From Trichaptum fuscoviolaceum (lineage: Eukaryota > Basidiomycota > Agaricomycetes > Hymenochaetales > Trichaptaceae): 64,000 bases of DNA. Both the position numbers and the translations under genes were made by a program. Under the pieces are notes generated by a model, which was not told where the DNA came from, did not search any database, and was given only the letters and a program-made list of their open reading frames with translations. The stretch covers positions 4,509,424 to 4,573,423 of the forward strand of contig CAJSYZ010000001.1 of assembly GCA_910574455.1 (NCBI GenBank). The letters are read 5' to 3'. Each line of letters starts with the position of its first letter. Position 1 is the first letter of the stretch. Below are positions 1 through 10,895 of this stretch, in pieces.

Positions 1-3000
1 GGATGAACCGTTTGAGGATAGGCATTCAACCTTGAGGGATGGACCGAGACTTCAGCAGTGAGCTCCGTAGAAGAAACAGTGGCTGCGTCGAGCTTCTTTA
101 GTTTCGTGAATTTCGGCAAAGGAGCCTTAGGCGATCTTATGCGCGGCCGTTTTGACATCTTTGTTGAAGCCAACATTTTAGTTTGCTTCAGCCTCGTACT
201 TCGGTGCCCCTCTTCCTCTTCCTCTGGCTCTGAGCTATCTATACGGTTGTGAACCGTCTGTCGTTTTTCCCGGCCTCCCTTAGGCAAGTTCTTTGGTCGA
301 AATGTCGTCGGTCGTTTGCTAGGTCCCCTTAGTGGAGGAGAGTTTGACAATCTTTCACTTTCAACATAATCCGGATCAGAGTCCCTATTCGCCATTTTGC
401 GTGTATCTTCCGATACATCAGATAGAGTAAGCGAAGACAGAGAGGTTTGCCGTTTTCTTGAATATTCTTCCATAGGTTCACTGATTATGACTCGCTTGTT
501 TCGCTTTGACGTCGAGGCCGAGGCCGAGCCTTCTTCGACGATCCGTTGATTCGCCTGCTGCCCATAGAGACCATTGAAGACCTGCATTGAATATCCACAT
601 CAATTCAAGATCTCCTTCTAGAAGATAAGGGGCTCACCTCATCGAAAGGCTTTGGCTTCTTGTTCGCAGCCATTTTTGCGACCTCAGCTCGATCAGGGTC
701 TTGTATTTCCATAGGCCTATACCGCTTGCGCTTAGTGCTAGTCAGCTTCGGCACTTCGACAAAAGCATCTGACTGGTGGCCTGTCAGCGTGTCGCGGGAT
801 TCGATCGAGGCTGTTGTGACAACGGAGGATCGATCACTGATTGCTCTATGAGGGGATACTGATCTAGAGGATGCTGAGGTACGAGATTTCTTCACGATGG
901 CTTTGTTTTTCGTCGCTTCAATCTTTCTCTTGCGCCTTTGAAGCATTGGCACCACTTCAGGCTCCTCATATGACTAGAAAACAGATTAAAAACGTGGACG
1001 CAAACATTATATGAAGGGTTCAACATGCCTGGGCAAGGTTATACTTGTCATACCATCCCTTTTTGACGGTCTCCGTATTAAACGGAAAACATGCCGAATA
1101 CTTCTGAGCATACAGGGCAAGGCTTACACTCATATTGTATGGTGCACCTAATATCTCCGCCTCCTCCGCCTCTGCAACGAGTGCACGAGATTCTGACGAA
1201 CGCAGGAGATGAAACGCATGCCATAGAGCATTTTCCGTAGTCTGATCGTGGTGCATCAGGGCTTCAGATGCATGTATGGGCATATTGAGCATATGGAAGT
1301 AGCAGCAAGCATGATGGCATTTATTGCACCCGAGAACTGCCACAGAAGAAATCATATGCCGCGTGGTGTAGTTTCGACTGCAAGACCGGTAAAGGCTCTT
1401 TTGTAAAGAACTGTAGTTAGTGAGAGATAAGTTGAGTACATAGACTAGACTCACAGCGCCGGATTTAGAGATGGCGGATTTTATATCAATACGGGTGGAG
1501 AGTATTTTGCAGGCCGATTCGAATATTTGTGGGTGTGTGTCTGCTCGCATAGTCTGAACTGACAGAAGCATGATCTTTGTCTTTGTCCTTTCTGTGAGCA
1601 TGCCTTGATTTAATAAACTCGCGGCCCTATTTCGGTCTTCTATGAGTCTATCCGTCGATAGCCTCTGGACTGCAGTCATGACACCGCAAAGGCAAGATCT
1701 ACCCTCAACGTAGCAACATGGACAAATGAGAACATGGTCCATCTCCGGTGTAGATTCGGTCATGAGAGCAATAACAGACATGCCCATACCCTCGCTTGAA
1801 TTGCGTTTCGTAGACACACATTTCTTGCATTCAAAGAAGCTCTGGAAGATGTCTGCGCCGCAGAAGTCGCATGTCAAACCGTCGCCAGCGCTTGCTGGAG
1901 AAGAGGCCTGCGAAGAGGGTGGAATGTCATCGCCGGGACTTTGAGGATGTGCAGTTCGTGAAAAACTGCTGCGCTGCTCGCAGTCCGCACTTTCGGTGTA
2001 CTCCTCGACAATAATTTTGTCGAATATCTCAAGGAGCTTGCCAAGGCGGTCACAAATCGTGCGGTACTTTAAATCCTTTTCAGATTTTCGTGTGAGCTGC
2101 CTTGAAATTGTCTGCGGGGAGATTGGTGAGGGCGACCTGGAGAAGTCCTCCAAAGGTGTAAGGGGCGACATATCACGAGTACTGTCATGGTAGGCTTGCT
2201 GAAGGTCTTCAGAGTATTTTAGGAGCGCTCGATAAGTAATGAGTTTGACTCGATAAGTTTCTTGTCGGCATACCCTATAAGATAAACATAAACATGAGAC
2301 CCGCAGGCAAGTATTTCAGGAACCTCCTTACCGTCTATATACTGGTAATTCATGATGGAACGCCGTTACTAGCCCATTCACCGTCATCCGTGACCAGGAC
2401 ATCTTTACTGTCAACCCGCCATTGTTAATAACTTGGTGACAGCTACGCTTCGGCACAAGAACCAGGTCGCCCAATTTCTGCTCCGCTACGAATACGGGGA
2501 AGGGCGCTTTCACCAATTCTTCAGGAGAAACGACGTAGGTCTCGTGATCGATTTCATACCTGAGTTGTTGAAACCAGGTCGCAACTCTGGGCGCGTCGGA
2601 CGAGCACGTCATGAACCAGAATGAGGATCCACCGTCCTCGGTATAGCACATGAGATTGTGCCCGGACGAGGCGCATAGATCTTTGTGTGCGGCAGTGTAG
2701 GTATCGCCGATTCCTAAATAGCACATCAGTGTTTCGACGCATTCCTTCAAGAAATTAAAGAGTTTTTTTTTTAGATATTGTGATAAATCAGAAGACTCGA
2801 CTTACATTGTCGCCCAAGAATTCAAGCACGTCTTCTGGGCCACCCGGCAAGAGTTCCTCGGGTAGTGCGCCCTTTAATAGCCAATCTTTCCATGGCTTAG
2901 GACAAACTGCGTCCTTCCCATAGTACCGAGCGGACTCTGAAAGAAGAGTAAGCCATGGAAGGTCGTTTAGTTCGTATGTTAACGCGAACCTTCTTCCGAA

Positions 3001-3635
3001 GCAAAATGAGATGCCTTTTGTGATAATTCGATGAAACTGGAGAGCAGCATTTCCTCATCTTTCCTTGTAACGCCATTCCGGGCCAAGATCTCTACGCGTT
3101 CAGTCAACAAAAGCCCGAGTATGCCCAGTAGACACAACCACGTACTTTGTTCTCCGTTCTCTAACAACCAATCGACGGTAAACAAGTCGTCCTTCGGCCA
3201 TTGAGCAGTCTTGTGCCAATCCTCAATTATAATTGGGATTCCATCATCCTCGTATCTCCGGATCGCCTTTTGTATTTCGGATGCCCCTTGCAGTGCACTG
3301 ACCCGCTCAACGGGCTTCATGCCCATCTCAAGCAAGTGCTCGAGCGTCCATCCCTTTGTTGAGACGAGCCTCTGTCCGACGGTGTTGGGCATGGCCTTCA
3401 CGCTCCCCAGCTCGCAAAGCGTGTCGTCGGGGCTGTCGCGAGTGGCACGCTCTTGGACGTCGGTGTTTGAGCTCGCGGTGGACGGCGTTGACGAGACGCG
3501 TCGCGCGTCTGGGAATAAATCGCTGAGGACTTTTCGAAGCGGCGTGATCATTGGCCGGATTTGGCTGCAGGGTCCGGCAGCACTGGCTCTGTCTGGAGTG
3601 CCGACGATGGCCACCTCACATGGTGCCGGATTCAT
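1..3635 (-). CDS. JmjC-domain protein with C-terminal zinc cluster (partial, runs off left edge)
   Basis: Putative Fe(II)/2-oxoglutarate-dependent nuclear oxygenase of the JmjC class, possibly a histone demethylase. The start is the ATG at 3635. An N-terminal region leads to GIPIIIEDW near 3230. The jumonji core lies at 2750-2330: AAHKDL supplies the HxD iron ligands and SCHQVIN the distal His, ending in LPVYRR. A Cys-rich module follows near 1880-1680 (CDFCGADIFQSFFECKKC, then CPCCYVEGRSCLCG), then a second Cys/His group near 1330-1270 (CNKCHHACCYFH). The tail (1-955) is rich in Lys, Arg and Ser and looks like nuclear targeting sequence. Clear introns include one ending at 2754-2803 (GTAAGT donor) and one starting at about 2330 (GTAAGG). 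The frame join near 1,015-960 is not resolved. The last exon continues beyond base 1. The demethylase role is inferred from the domain only. Confidence 0.82.
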
Positions 3636-4152
3636 TGTAAAATAGGGGAGGTGTTGAGCAGAGGGACGACATTGTAGTCGGTGCTCAGTTGTATGATTCT
3701 TGCGCGTCTCTTCCTAGGTCAATCTCAAGAATAGTTCTATTAATTTTATGTCATGTATTAGGATTTGGAACAGCCTCGGATGTATTCTGCAAATTTAGCA
3801 CTGAGTCACAGCTTGAAATGAAACTATTCATTCCTTGATCAGCGAAGCAAGCAACGTGCACACTGAGCGCCCATACCCAACAACAGACTTTTCCTAGCGA
3901 TTTTCTTTGAGACAAGAATAATATCCATTGGTGTATTAGTTCGAATATATACATGCATTGAGCAGTTCAAGAACCGACGACGAGGCGATAAAGTAGCAAA
4001 AAGTAGCTAGCGTTGTGAGTGGCTATTTTGGTGAGTAGGCGGTGTTGACAGAATAGTATATCACAGCCTTGTTGGTACTTGGATGTGAGCATCGGGATAT
4101 AGAAGAAGCATCCATGACTTTGTCTACCAAAAGCAGTCACCAATCAGCCTTT
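3636..4152. other. Intergenic: upstream of JmjC gene, downstream of RING gene
   Basis: About 500 bp with no supported gene. It should hold the promoter of the JmjC gene and the 3' end of the RING gene. I see no clear TATA box or repeat. Confidence 0.5.
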
Positions 4153-6064
4153 TTACGAGAACCTGTTCTTCCTAGGCGTGAAGGCCATCCTTTGGGCGTG
4201 AGGCTGTGGGGGGTTCTGAGGCTGAGTAGAAGCAGTGCTTGTATGAGAGACTAGAGCAGGTGTGAACCGTTTCTGGTGTCCAGCGCTAGAAGCAGCAGAA
4301 GCCATAGGCATAGCCATTCCAGAAGAAGGTCCTGTAGCCGCCGAGGAAAGCTCAAAACGTTGAGAAGAGACTTGAACAGGTACTGGAGGGACGAAGCGCC
4401 GGCTGCTCATAGAGCCATTTCCGGAAGCGTTCGCGTTTGCAGAAGTAGAAGGCTTGAACCGACGGGGGGTCTGAGCTACCTGGCCAGGCGGTACATTTTG
4501 GTTCTGGATTGAAGTAGAGGTGAAATCCTCCCTTGGTGGGGCTGGAGCGTGACCATGACTCTGGCGATGGCTCTGATTGATATCCTGATAGGCGCCCGCA
4601 TGGGAAACACCAGGAACCTGCTGTTGACGGCGAGGCGCACCATTTGTTAGACCTGATGCCACTTCCAGTAATGAGCTATCCTCTATGCTTTATTTCTCTT
4701 ATATGAAAGCCAAACATACCCTGTGCTCCCGGATCCGATACGCGGGGCTGTGCCATCGCCATCCGGTGACCCGTCCCCGGGTTCATGGGATAGGTTTGGG
4801 CCTGTTGACGGGCATGGTCTGGTGTAGGCGGCGGGGGCATTAATCGCCTATCGTTCGAGGATTGCGCTGCAGCATGTCGCAATGGAGCTTGCTGCTGATG
4901 GGAAAGGACCTGTTGAGGCTGTAGCTGGGGAGTTTGCGGTTGTATATATGCGTACTGTCTGATGTAGAAACAGGCGGTTATTATCAGGCCATCACAGTAG
5001 ACGTCAATAGAAGCATGCTTCTCCTATAGCGCTTTTCATATTGGAGAAATGAGAGAGATGCATACTGATTAAAACCTCTGCTTCCCGGTGCTTCTGCCGG
5101 CCGCATCTGTTGTTGACTGCGCGGTCGAGTGAAGCTACCGGATCCATCCGAACCAGAGTTCTTCTGCAAGGCTGGTGGAGGATCGTGATTCGGAGGGAGA
5201 GTTATTCGAGGAGGACCTAGTGGTGTGTGAATAGACCGTGGGCTTGAGGTCGCTCTATTCCATCTAGAAAATCAGAGAATGCAAAAGCATGCAAAGAGTT
5301 GATTCCGCACGCTCTATAGTCCACCATTCTCCTCTTCCCATTCGTATTCAAAGCATTTCCTGGCTCTTGAAGACCACTTCGAGACTGATCGATCTCTTGT
5401 CGAAGGGTCTCGTTCTCTCTTGTAAAATGCAGTCCTGATCAGCAAGGAGTATAGCATTCAGACTCCACGCTACCTCTTGATATTCCTGATCTCGTTCCTC
5501 ATACGTTCGACAAGATGCCTGTACTGGCCGCACTTATTCTTGTAATATCGAGCGGATGACGATAACACATCTTGCTGAAACTATTCAACCGGGTTGTTAC
5601 ATCGCATTTCTCGGAATGAGAAGTAAATGAGCAGACCTTGATAGCTTGTGCGACCGAGTCAAGTTTGAAAGGTAAGGAGCAGAACCAATCAGACATCGGA
5701 GAGGGAAGCTGGAACTCGGTAAGTTTATGATAAAATCTATGCAGAGTATGACACACGCACATCTTTTTGTAATGGCATAACCTCTATCCCTTGGGTATTG
5801 CATGATGGGCAGCTCTGGTTGGGATCTTGCGGAATGTCATAAGAATTAGCCATGATGGTCAACATAGTACGCACTGAGATGTGTATTGCATATAATATGA
5901 CCACACTCTGTGAGCCAGAACGGGACAGACGGGCCCGACACGCCATCAGGAGAGAATTGAAGGTGACACTTGGAGCAGTTCACGAACTCCCAGATGTCAA
6001 ACTCTCGTTGTTGTTGAGGAGGAGGTGGTGCTTGGGCGGACGAGCTCGCCTCTGCATTGTTCAT
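4153..6064 (-). CDS. RING-finger, coiled-coil protein resembling Zip3/RNF212 (putative meiotic SUMO/ubiquitin E3 ligase)
   Basis: The start chosen is the ATG at 6064 (MNNAEASSS), just before the RING; the frame is open further upstream but that part is not protein-like. The RING is split by an intron. The first part reads WEFVNCSKC, a spacer, FWLTECGHIICNTHL; after the intron at about 5895-5845 comes DPNQSCPSCNTQG. The Trp, the FWLT..CGH block and the closing CPSC resemble RNF212/HEI10/Zip3, which mark crossover sites in meiosis and act as SUMO or ubiquitin ligases. A predicted coiled coil follows around 5560-5400 (YYKNKCGQYRHLVERMRNEI). The remainder is low-complexity Ser/Pro/Gln, ending RMAFTPRKNRFS. 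This RING-coiled coil-Ser/Pro-rich order is the usual Zip3 layout. Several short introns interrupt the gene. A generic RING protein is the alternative. Confidence 0.68.
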
Positions 6065-6321
6065 TTTGATACCAATTATCAAAGTGAGCAAGGTTCTCCG
6101 CGACAGTAGAGTGCTTTTAGCGAGTGCTTTAGTTCGTTGGAGATGTGTGAGGCAAAGTGGCGGGACAGCCAGCGTCGTCGACGTCGGAGAGAAGAGAGAG
6201 CGTGACGCGTCGGGCGATGGGCGCGTCGGAATGGGCACGTGAGCGATTCAGACTCGGAGGCGTATTCACACGACGCTCTTGACTTGTCGCTTCCGTTGTT
6301 CTTCTGACTCCTCTCATCATC
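6065..6321. promoter_or_regulatory. Bidirectional promoter region between RING gene and SPP2
   Basis: These 257 bp separate two divergent start codons, so both promoters must lie here or overlap the 5' UTRs. The stretch is GC-rich with several CGTC/GACG words. I see no TATA box. Confidence 0.55.
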
Positions 6322-7773
6322 ATGTCGTCCTCGTCGTCGGCGCCGTCCAAAGTATCATTCACTGTACGACGACCAACACCAGTGTCGCGCGCGGGCTCCT
6401 CTGGACTTGATTCTGAAGGAGAAGGGGCGTTTAAAGTTCCCGCGTTGCCTCGCCATCTCAGCGAAAACGGCCGATCGACACCGTCGAGCCCGCTTGCGAA
6501 TGGTATCGGAAAGTCGAACTCAGCACCGAAGCGAGGATTTGAGCCTGTACATGCGGACTCTAGCGATGACGAGGAGGAAGACGTAGACGAAATTGTTGTT
6601 GGTTTCGATCAATTCGGTGTCCAGCGGTGGGTACTTTCCTCGTGCAGTCTTCGAATGGGTATTCAACTCACCATAGCCCTTCCCGTTGATGCACGCTCAT
6701 TTGCTGCTCACAGTCTTAAAGAAAAGAAAAAGGATGAAGGTCCACTCGTTATTCCAGCTTTACCCAACAAGGATTGGCGAGAAATAGCTAGGAAGCGCAA
6801 AGCTGCGGAGATGTTTGTCCCTGCTGCTGGCGCCGCCAAGACAGGCGCAGATGGAAGCGTTGGAGGCCTTGGGACAAGAGATTCTATCAACTCTGGCCCG
6901 GTACTCTCTGGGCTTGTGAAGGTCGAGAAGAAGATGAAAATGGAGGTAGACGACGAGGACAATGCGCTAGCTTTAACTGCGGCATCGGTCACTGAAGTGA
7001 AAGAAGAGACTGATGACGAAAAAGCTATGCGTGCAATCATCGCCGCAGCAAAGGGCACGGGCGATGTGGATGCTATAACGATAGAGGCTATTCCATCTGG
7101 TGGCAACAATTGGTCAAGGCCTGTTGACGAAGGAGATGCCTATCGCCGTGACGTCGTCAATCGTCCTGATGTTGCGACTCTCGAAGACTATGACCGCGTT
7201 CCCGTCGAACAATTTGGTGCAGCTCTCTTACGCGGTATGGGCTGGAAGCCTGGCCAGGCAGCTTCACGTACTCGTACCGGGCCAGTCGAGCCCTACCTTC
7301 CTGCCTCACGTCCAGCATTGCTTGGCATTGGCGCAAAAGAACGCGATATCCCAGACGACGGGTCGACTAAGAAGAAGCCTACTAAACCTGAGAGGCGGTA
7401 TATCCCTGTCATTCGGAAGGAGAGAGAAGGAAGTGGACAAGACTCGGGTCGGTCGTCGAGGAGGAGCTCGAGATCTCCTGATCCAGATAGACGAAGGGAC
7501 CGGGAACGCGACTCGGAGAGGGATAGAACTCGGGATAAGGGCAGAGAACGAGACAGGGATAATGGCTACGACAAGCGTCGGGATAGGAAGAGTGACTTCA
7601 GCTCTGACCGAGATCGCGACCGCTACCGAGATGACAAGGATAGGAAGGAAGACAAACGAGCAGTGGAATACGACAATAACAGAGACCGCGAAAGAGACCG
7701 TGACCGTGATAGGCGAAGAGACGTCGATGATAGGGATAGGGATAGGAGGAGGGATCGTGATAGTCGTCGGTGA
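6322..7773 (+). CDS. SPP2: Pre-mRNA splicing factor Spp2 (G-patch; GPKOW/MOS2 family)
   Basis: Spp2 binds and activates the DEAH helicase Prp2 during spliceosome activation. One 87 bp in-frame intron at 6627-6713 is spliced out. Removing it joins GFDQFGVQR to LKEKKKDEGPLVIPALPNKDW, the conserved motif before the G-patch; left in, it adds a 29-residue stretch foreign to the family. The G-patch/Spp2 core is at about 7180-7330 (DRVPVEQFGAALLRGMGWKPG followed by RPALLGIGAKE). The last 120 or so residues are a long Arg/Asp/Glu/Ser-rich tail. The predicted protein is 454 aa, close to human GPKOW (476), but no KOW domain is evident. It is transcribed divergently from the RING gene. Confidence 0.9.
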   Translation: MSSSSSAPSKVSFTVRRPTPVSRAGSSGLDSEGEGAFKVPALPRHLSENGRSTPSSPLANGIGKSNSAPKRGFEPVHADSSDDEEEDVDEIVVGFDQFGVQRWVLSSCSLRMGIQLTIALPVDARSFAAHSLKEKKKDEGPLVIPALPNKDWREIARKRKAAEMFVPAAGAAKTGADGSVGGLGTRDSINSGPVLSGLVKVEKKMKMEVDDEDNALALTAASVTEVKEETDDEKAMRAIIAAAKGTGDVDAITIEAIPSGGNNWSRPVDEGDAYRRDVVNRPDVATLEDYDRVPVEQFGAALLRGMGWKPGQAASRTRTGPVEPYLPASRPALLGIGAKERDIPDDGSTKKKPTKPERRYIPVIRKEREGSGQDSGRSSRRSSRSPDPDRRRDRERDSERDRTRDKGRERDRDNGYDKRRDRKSDFSSDRDRDRYRDDKDRKEDKRAVEYDNNRDRERDRDRDRRRDVDDRDRDRRRDRDSRR

Positions 7774-8040
7774 ATTAATTGTAGGTGGTATTCATTGCAT
7801 GCTACATACCGAAAGCTGAAGAATGTTGTGAAGATTTATGTTTGTCTTGTGTGTTTCTATTGCTTGTAATATCATTGCATTTTTGTGCACCTGTGATTAC
7901 ATTGATCACCCAATACGGTAAGTGGTCATCACGACGTCATGGTAATGATCTACTGTCTCGACTGCCGCAGCTCTGCAACTTGCTCCCGTATATGAACCTT
8001 GGTCAACGTCTATTCTGAGTCTGCAACATCGGTCTCCTCA

Positions 8041-9854
8041 ATGACAGAAACCGTATTGGACAAAATAACGCCAGACGCTGACTTGACGGAGGAGCAACGA
8101 AAGACCATCTATGAACATCTGAGAAGAAGACTGGCCGTTCACAGAAATGAGGCGGGGAAGTGGGAAGATCAGGAATATTCAGTATGCGGGGGTAAAAGCG
8201 ATGATGCAGACAGCGTGTTCATTCATGAAATCAACGTGTGGGCAGACGCACTGGCGGAGAACGCGTGGCTAGCATGCGGAGAACCTGGAAAGGGTGAGCT
8301 TAGTTCATTTATCACTCCTAACACCATGTTTTTAATTGCGTCCATTAGAACGACTCACTGTCGATCCTTTAACTGATACATCCACCCGCGACCTTCCACC
8401 TCTTCCGCCTCATGAGAAACTGACACATGTTCTCAACACCATCCTCATCCTCCATATCACCTCATCCAAACAATACTCCGCCCACTCACGCACCTTCCTC
8501 TTCTCCTTCGCGCCTCTCGACGAAGGTGCAATTGTCGCGACCCTTAAAGACCCCAAGCACGCCATCGCACAAGCCGAATCGGAGAAGCAAGCGAAGGATG
8601 CACAAGCTTCACATGCGGAAGCAAACAAAACCTGGCGGCGGATCGGGATGGGCGGGGCTGCTATCGCGGGTGGGGTCCTCATTGGGGTGACAGGCGGGCT
8701 TGCGGCTCCACTTGTGGGCGCAGGTGTTTCGACCTTACTGGGAGCATTGGGAATGGGTGGCACAGCTGCTGGCGTGCTGGCGAGCGGCTTGGCGGGATCG
8801 TCGGCGGTGTGTGGTGCACTATTTGGCGCTTATGGTGCAAAATCGAGCATGGACATGGCGGCGAGGCATACGAAGGATGTTGCAGATTTTGCAATCGTCC
8901 CTGTCAGAGAAACGAAGGACACATTGGCCGTAAGATTATGTGTGAGCGGCTGGTTGGACAACACGGAGGACGTTACGGCTCCATGGACTATATTTGATGA
9001 AACTGAAGACACCTATGGGCTTCAGTGGGTTAGTCTTTCTTACAGCTTCTTTTTCAAACAGTATGCTCATGGGCGCGTAGGAAGTGGACGCGTTGAAAAA
9101 ACTCGCCAGCGCCCTTGGCGATCTCATCAAATCGTATGCGATAAAGTATGTCAAATCTGAGATCATTAAACGAACTGTCCTGGCCGCGCTTCTCTCCTCA
9201 CTCTCCCCAATAGCACTGCTCAAACTTGGACAAATCGTTGACAACCCTTGGGGGAATGCCAAAGCACTCGCATTGAAGACAGGCAAAGTCCTCGGCACAC
9301 TCCTTGCTGCTCGTGCGTTCGGTACCCGACCCATAACCCTGACAGGATATTCGCTTGGGTCGCTTGTCATCTTGACGGCACTCGAACACCTCTCGACACT
9401 TCCGCCAGATGAGACGGCGCATATCGTGCAGGATGTTTACCTCCTGGGAACTCCCGCACCGACAGATGCGGCTACCTGGTCTCGAGTCCGTCGCGTGGTC
9501 GCCGGTCGTCTCGTAAACGCGTACACGAGCGCAGAGGAAGATTATATCCTCGCTGTACTATCACGCATTTCCCTTGGTGCGATGACGCAAGGCGAGTTCG
9601 GCGTTGCCGGTCTGCAACCCGTGGATGTCGCCGGGGTCGAGAACGTGTACTGCGAAGGCGTGGAGGGGCATGTGACCTGGCGTGGTCTGGTCGGAAGGTG
9701 TTTAGAGAAGTGTGACGCAAGGGGTGTTAGAGATGCGGAAGTAGAGAGACAGGAGAAGACGGTGGGCGAGAAGATCCGAAAGCAAGTTGAAGCGGTACAG
9801 AGTGACTTGAGTCCGGATGAACTTAAGCACTTGACAGATGAGAGTGGGCCGTGA
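8041..9854 (+). CDS. TMCO4/DUF726 family membrane protein with alpha/beta-hydrolase-like GYSLGS motif
   Basis: Three exons, 8041-8293, 8349-9028 and 9081-9854, with GT-AG introns of 55 and 52 bp, encode 568 aa. The ATG at 8041 (MTETVLDKI) is the first in frame. The middle holds a Gly/Ala-rich hydrophobic hairpin (AAIAGGVLIGVTGGLAAPLVG and onward, about 8650-8840) typical of TMCO4-like proteins. The C-terminal half has the hydrolase-type block LTGYSLGSLVI at about 9340, with Ser as the presumed nucleophile, then VYLLGTPAP, the usual DUF726 layout. In yeast the relative Mil1 acts at membranes. The substrate is unknown. It follows SPP2 by 267 bp on the same strand. Confidence 0.85.
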
Positions 9855-10205
9855 TATTCGCTGCGTATTTTCTTCTCTATTTTGTTACACGGCTTGATGT
9901 GTTTAATTGGGTGTTCATCGCAGACTCGCTTTGTAAATCTCTTGAAATGTAAGGAGATTAGTGTCGTGCAAACTCCATATCTCGACAGTCAGAAGATTCG
10001 CGCTATACCTCTGTACAACGATAGAAGGCACCAGCAACTTCGAAGGATATTTCTCATTGCAGGTACGGCACTGAATGTGATGCCTCGTCCCATATAGTTC
10101 CAAATACGGAAAGTCATCGTCAGAGAGATCTAGAATTTACGAAACCTTTCTTGCAACGACACGGTGGTTGACGAAGTTGAAGTGACTTCTAATGACGTTT
10201 CTGGT
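9855..10205. other. Intergenic 3' of TMCO4-like gene
   Basis: About 350 bp without a supported gene. It holds the 3' end of the TMCO4-like gene and the distal promoter of the HSP20 gene. Confidence 0.5.
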
Positions 10206-10218
10206 TTCGAGAATGTTC
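10206..10218 (+). promoter_or_regulatory. Heat-shock element, perfect three-unit
   Basis: The sequence TTCGAGAATGTTC fits TTCnnGAAnnTTC exactly, the binding site of a trimeric Hsf1. It lies 12 bp before a TATA box and 152 bp before the HSP20 start codon, so its role is well supported by context. Confidence 0.85.
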
Positions 10219-10229
10219 CTGCTCAAGGG

Positions 10230-10236
10230 TATAAAA
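10230..10236 (+). promoter_or_regulatory. TATA box of the HSP20 gene
   Basis: TATAAAA directly follows the heat-shock element. It predicts transcription starting near 10,260 and a 5' UTR of about 100 nt. Confidence 0.8.
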
Positions 10237-10357
10237 CTGGTCTGCTCGCTGCTCGTCCTCCTCAGAGAATCAAAAAGCTAACGACTCAACGAAAACTCAC
10301 GAACACATAGCGCTCACTTCTTCTTAACTATCCTTTCAAAGCACTTTACTCTCAATA

Positions 10358-10895
10358 ATGGCACTTCAGACTTTCTTCAACAGCGAGCCCTTCTTCTCGT
10401 TCTCTGACGTGAATCGCCTCTTCGATGATGCGTTTAGCACTTTCGACTGGCCTGCGCAGCGTCGCAGTCAAAACGGCGGTCAAGTCGAGCGTTCGGGATC
10501 GAGGTCCTTCTCGCCAAGGTATGTAGTCTTCGATACATAGTGTAGTCATTGAGCAATATGCTAACTAACTCTCTAGGATCGATGTCCACGAATCTGCCGA
10601 GAACAACCTCATCACCGCGACCTTCGAGCTGCCTGGCTTGAAGAAGGAGGACGTGTCGATCGACCTCCAGAACAACCGACTCGTCGTCTCTGGCGAGGCC
10701 AACTTCTCCAATGAAAAGGAGGAGAATGGCTTTGTCGTCAAAGAGCGCCGGAGCGGCAGGTTCTCGCGCGCTGTTCCGGTCCCGCAGGGCACGAAGCCCG
10801 AGGACATCAAGGCAGCCATGGAGAATGGTGTCTTGACTGTCACGTACCCGAAGACCACACAGGAGCAGCAGGCGAAGCGTATTACAATCTCGTAA
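10358..10895 (+). CDS. Small heat-shock protein, HSP20/alpha-crystallin family
   Basis: Cytosolic ATP-independent chaperone that holds unfolding proteins. Exons 10358-10518 and 10577-10895 flank a 58 bp intron and encode 159 aa. The short N-terminal arm is Phe-rich (FFNSEPFFSFSDVNRLFDDAF). The alpha-crystallin domain starts at IDVHESAENNLITATFELPG and contains KKEDVSIDLQNNRLVVSGE. The V-P-Q-G-T block and the closing AAMENGVLTVTYPK are family hallmarks. The upstream heat-shock element and TATA box indicate heat induction. The length is normal for fungal HSP20. Confidence 0.95.

Noticed and set aside
8336..8375. Internal start of the TMCO4-like gene at 8336
   Set aside because: The sequence is the acceptor side of intron 1; exon 1 from 8041 joins it in frame.
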